Below, piece by piece: positions 5,636 through 6,910 of a stretch of 6,910 nucleotides of DNA. The stretch comes from Pseudomonadota bacterium. Lineage in GTDB: Bacteria; Pseudomonadota; Gammaproteobacteria; Burkholderiales; Burkholderiaceae_B. The number at the start of each line of letters is the position of its first letter. Position 1 is the stretch's first letter. Under the pieces are notes generated by a model. The model did not search any database. It worked only from the letters and a program-made list of their open reading frames with translations, and was not told where the DNA came from. The DNA lies in NCBI GenBank assembly GCA_023432075.1, contig JAEYVD010000898.1, forward strand, positions 1 through 6,910, in the 5' to 3' direction. The translations under genes were made by a program, and so were the position numbers.

Positions 5636-5641
5636 TATACT
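5636..5641 (+). promoter_or_regulatory. Possible -10 box of the Bug gene
   Basis: TATACT matches 5 of 6 bases of the -10 consensus, but no good -35 lies 16-18 bases upstream. This is usual for promoters that need a LysR activator. It implies a leader of about 97 bases, which contains a T-run and a short GCGGC/GCCGC stem (5700-5718). Confidence 0.35.
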
Positions 5642-5744
5642 CGCCTGCAGGGCCGCGAATCCGGTCCGCCAAGCATCAGGAGCCTTACCCGCAGCACCAT
5701 TTTTTGCGGCCTCGCCGCCATCAACGCCATAAAAGAGAAAATCC

Positions 5745-6740
5745 ATGGAGACAAAGAACCCCGCCCGGATCCGCGTCCGGCTCCTCGCCGCGGCGCTGGC
5801 CCTGGCCGCCACCGCGGCCATGCCCCACGCGGCCAGCGCCGCCGGCTATCCGGAACGCCCGATCAATCTCATCGTTCCCTTCTCGCCCGGCGGCGGCACC
5901 GACATCTCGGCGCGGTTGCTGGCCGCGGCCCTGGGTGAAAAATTCTCGTCGTCGGTGGTGGTGGACAACCGGCCGGGCGCGGGCGGCCAGATCGCCGCCG
6001 ACCTGGTGGCCCGTTCGCAGCCCGACGGCTACACGCTGCTGTTCGCGAACTCGGGCATGCTGGCGATCAACCCCTGGATCTACAAGCTGCATTCCGACCC
6101 GGTGAAGGCGTTTGCGCCCGTATCGCTGTTTTCGGACCTGCCGTTTGTGCTGGTGGTGCCCGCCAGCCTGCCGGCCAAGAACGTGGCGGAACTGGTCACG
6201 CTGACCAAGTCCCAGCCGGGCAAGCACACGTTTGCCAGCTCGGGCACGGGCGGCGCGCCCCATCTGTCCGGCGAAATCTTCCAAGAAGCCACGGGCGTGG
6301 ATCTGGTGCACGTGCCCTACAAGGGCGGCGGCCCGGCCATGACCGACCTGATGGCCGGTCGCGTCGACATGCTGTTCGCCTCGGTCCTGGAGACCATGCC
6401 CTACGTCACGGCCGGCAAGCTGCGCGCGCTGGCCGTCACCGGTGCGACGCGTTCGCCCGCCATGCCGGACGTGCCCACCATCGACGAAGCCGGCGTGAAG
6501 AACGCGCAAAGCGGTTCGTGGACAGCGGTGCTGGCGCCTGCCGGCACGCCGCAGGCCGTGATCGACAAGCTTTCCGAGGCCATCCGCGCCGTCGCGGCCG
6601 ATCCGGCCGTCAAGGCCAAGCTGGAATCGCAGGGCGCCGTGGCGCATGGCTCAACGCCAAAGGAACTGCAGGATCTGGCCGCCAGCGAGCGCGAACGTTA
6701 TGGGCAGATAATCAAGTCCCGCAACATCCAGACCAACTGA
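5745..6740 (+). CDS. Bug/TctC-family periplasmic solute-binding protein
   Basis: A 331-residue protein of normal family length. The signal peptide has an Arg/Lys-rich start (residues 4-12), an Ala/Leu core (13-25), and a predicted cleavage after ASA at residue 32. The mature start YPERPINLIVPFSPGGGTDI is the Bug/TctC hallmark. Further family motifs are ASSGTGGAPHLSGE, VPYKGGGPAMTDLMAGRVDM and MPDVPTIDEAG. These proteins capture carboxylic acids or similar small solutes in the periplasm and pass them to tripartite tricarboxylate transporters. No TctA or TctB gene is near, so it looks like one of the many orphan Bug proteins of Burkholderiales. The ATG at 5745 has only a weak AGAGA upstream, but the signal peptide fixes the start. 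It diverges from LysR, ends in a strong terminator, and precedes a hydroxyacid dehydrogenase. The ligand cannot be read from the sequence. Confidence 0.95.
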   Translation: METKNPARIRVRLLAAALALAATAAMPHAASAAGYPERPINLIVPFSPGGGTDISARLLAAALGEKFSSSVVVDNRPGAGGQIAADLVARSQPDGYTLLFANSGMLAINPWIYKLHSDPVKAFAPVSLFSDLPFVLVVPASLPAKNVAELVTLTKSQPGKHTFASSGTGGAPHLSGEIFQEATGVDLVHVPYKGGGPAMTDLMAGRVDMLFASVLETMPYVTAGKLRALAVTGATRSPAMPDVPTIDEAGVKNAQSGSWTAVLAPAGTPQAVIDKLSEAIRAVAADPAVKAKLESQGAVAHGSTPKELQDLAASERERYGQIIKSRNIQTN

Positions 6741-6750
6741 TTCCGGTCCC

Positions 6751-6774
6751 GGCCCGCTTCGGCGGGCCTTTTCC
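6751..6774 (+). terminator. Intrinsic terminator after the Bug gene
   Basis: GGCCCGC (6751-6757), a TTCG tetraloop (6758-6761) and GCGGGCC (6762-6768) form a perfect 7-base stem, followed by TTTTCC. It begins 10 bases after the Bug stop codon. This is a textbook Rho-independent terminator with a very stable UUCG loop. Confidence 0.88.
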
Positions 6775-6796
6775 TCTAATTAGATAAGCCGTATCC

Positions 6797-6910
6797 ATGA
6801 CTGCATCCCTTCCCGCTTCCGCCGCCGATCTGCTGATGGTCGGTCCCCTGCTGCCCGACCTGGTGGCCGACCTGGAATCGCGCTACCGCGTCCATCGCCT
6901 CTGGGAGGCC
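6797..6910 (+). CDS. 2-hydroxyacid dehydrogenase, N-terminal part (cut by window edge)
   Basis: 38 codons from the ATG at 6797, with landmarks DLLMVGPLLPDLVADLE and YRVHRLWEA. These resemble the start of D-isomer-specific 2-hydroxyacid dehydrogenases of the glyoxylate/hydroxypyruvate reductase type, where a first strand and helix precede a conserved R-V-H-R-L-W segment. Such enzymes reduce a 2-oxoacid to a 2-hydroxyacid, or the reverse, with NAD(P)H in the cytoplasm. The NAD-binding domain and catalytic residues lie beyond the window. No clear ribosome site or promoter is seen in the short gap after the Bug terminator, so expression may partly depend on read-through. The identification is from the N-terminus only. 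Confidence 0.72.
   Translation, partial: MTASLPASAADLLMVGPLLPDLVADLESRYRVHRLWEA

Noticed and set aside
5721..6647. Long minus-strand reading frame (308 codons) opposite the Bug gene
   Set aside because: The Bug protein carries clear family motifs and a signal peptide. The reverse frame is Arg/Gly/His-rich shadow sequence.
1..6910. CRISPR array, transposon, prophage, tRNA or rRNA
   Set aside because: No regularly spaced repeats, transposase motifs, terminal inverted repeats, integrase genes or RNA-gene signatures were seen.

Overview
The window looks like chromosomal DNA of a GC-rich betaproteobacterium. The gene content fits Burkholderiales and most likely Alcaligenaceae (Achromobacter/Bordetella type). 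The main reasons are a Bug/TctC-type periplasmic binding protein beside a LysR regulator, a PHB-depolymerase-family esterase paired with a long ribbon-helix-helix regulator, and strongly GC-ending codons. The genus is an inference from family distribution, not from an alignment. I see no tRNA, rRNA, CRISPR array, insertion sequence or prophage gene.

Layout, left to right. (1) At 1-106 is the start of guaB (IMP dehydrogenase), reading left out of the window. It diverges from a DUF2239 gene (300-920, +); the 193-base spacer holds a recognisable sigma70-type promoter for each. (2) Region 920-1956 holds a small His-rich hydrophilic ORF (1040-1249, +), a doubtful basic reading frame on the minus strand, and a DCC-family thiol-disulfide oxidoreductase (1432-1809, +). 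(3) A five-helix membrane protein of unknown role (1957-2457, +) faces a minus-strand two-gene unit. That unit is an RHH/CopG-like regulator (3618-4040) followed 28 bases later by a PHB-depolymerase-family esterase (2489-3589). A 26-base perfect inverted repeat sits just upstream of the regulator and is the clearest regulatory element in the window. (4) A secreted DUF4189 protein (4174-4644, +) diverges from the regulator and converges on a LysR-family gene (4658-5569, -). (5) The LysR gene diverges from a Bug solute-binding protein (5745-6740, +), which ends in a canonical UUCG-loop terminator. A 2-hydroxyacid dehydrogenase gene follows (6797 to the window end).

How the genes may work together. 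The LysR / Bug / dehydrogenase block looks like a small uptake-and-catabolism locus for an organic acid, with LysR controlling the divergent Bug gene. The RHH/esterase pair looks like an autoregulated operon for an intracellular polyester or ester hydrolase. The other genes appear to be independent single-gene units. No clearly new multi-gene system is visible. The best leads are the RHH operator and its possible leaderless transcript, and a DUF2239 protein whose centre looks like an AT-hook followed by an RHH-like fold.
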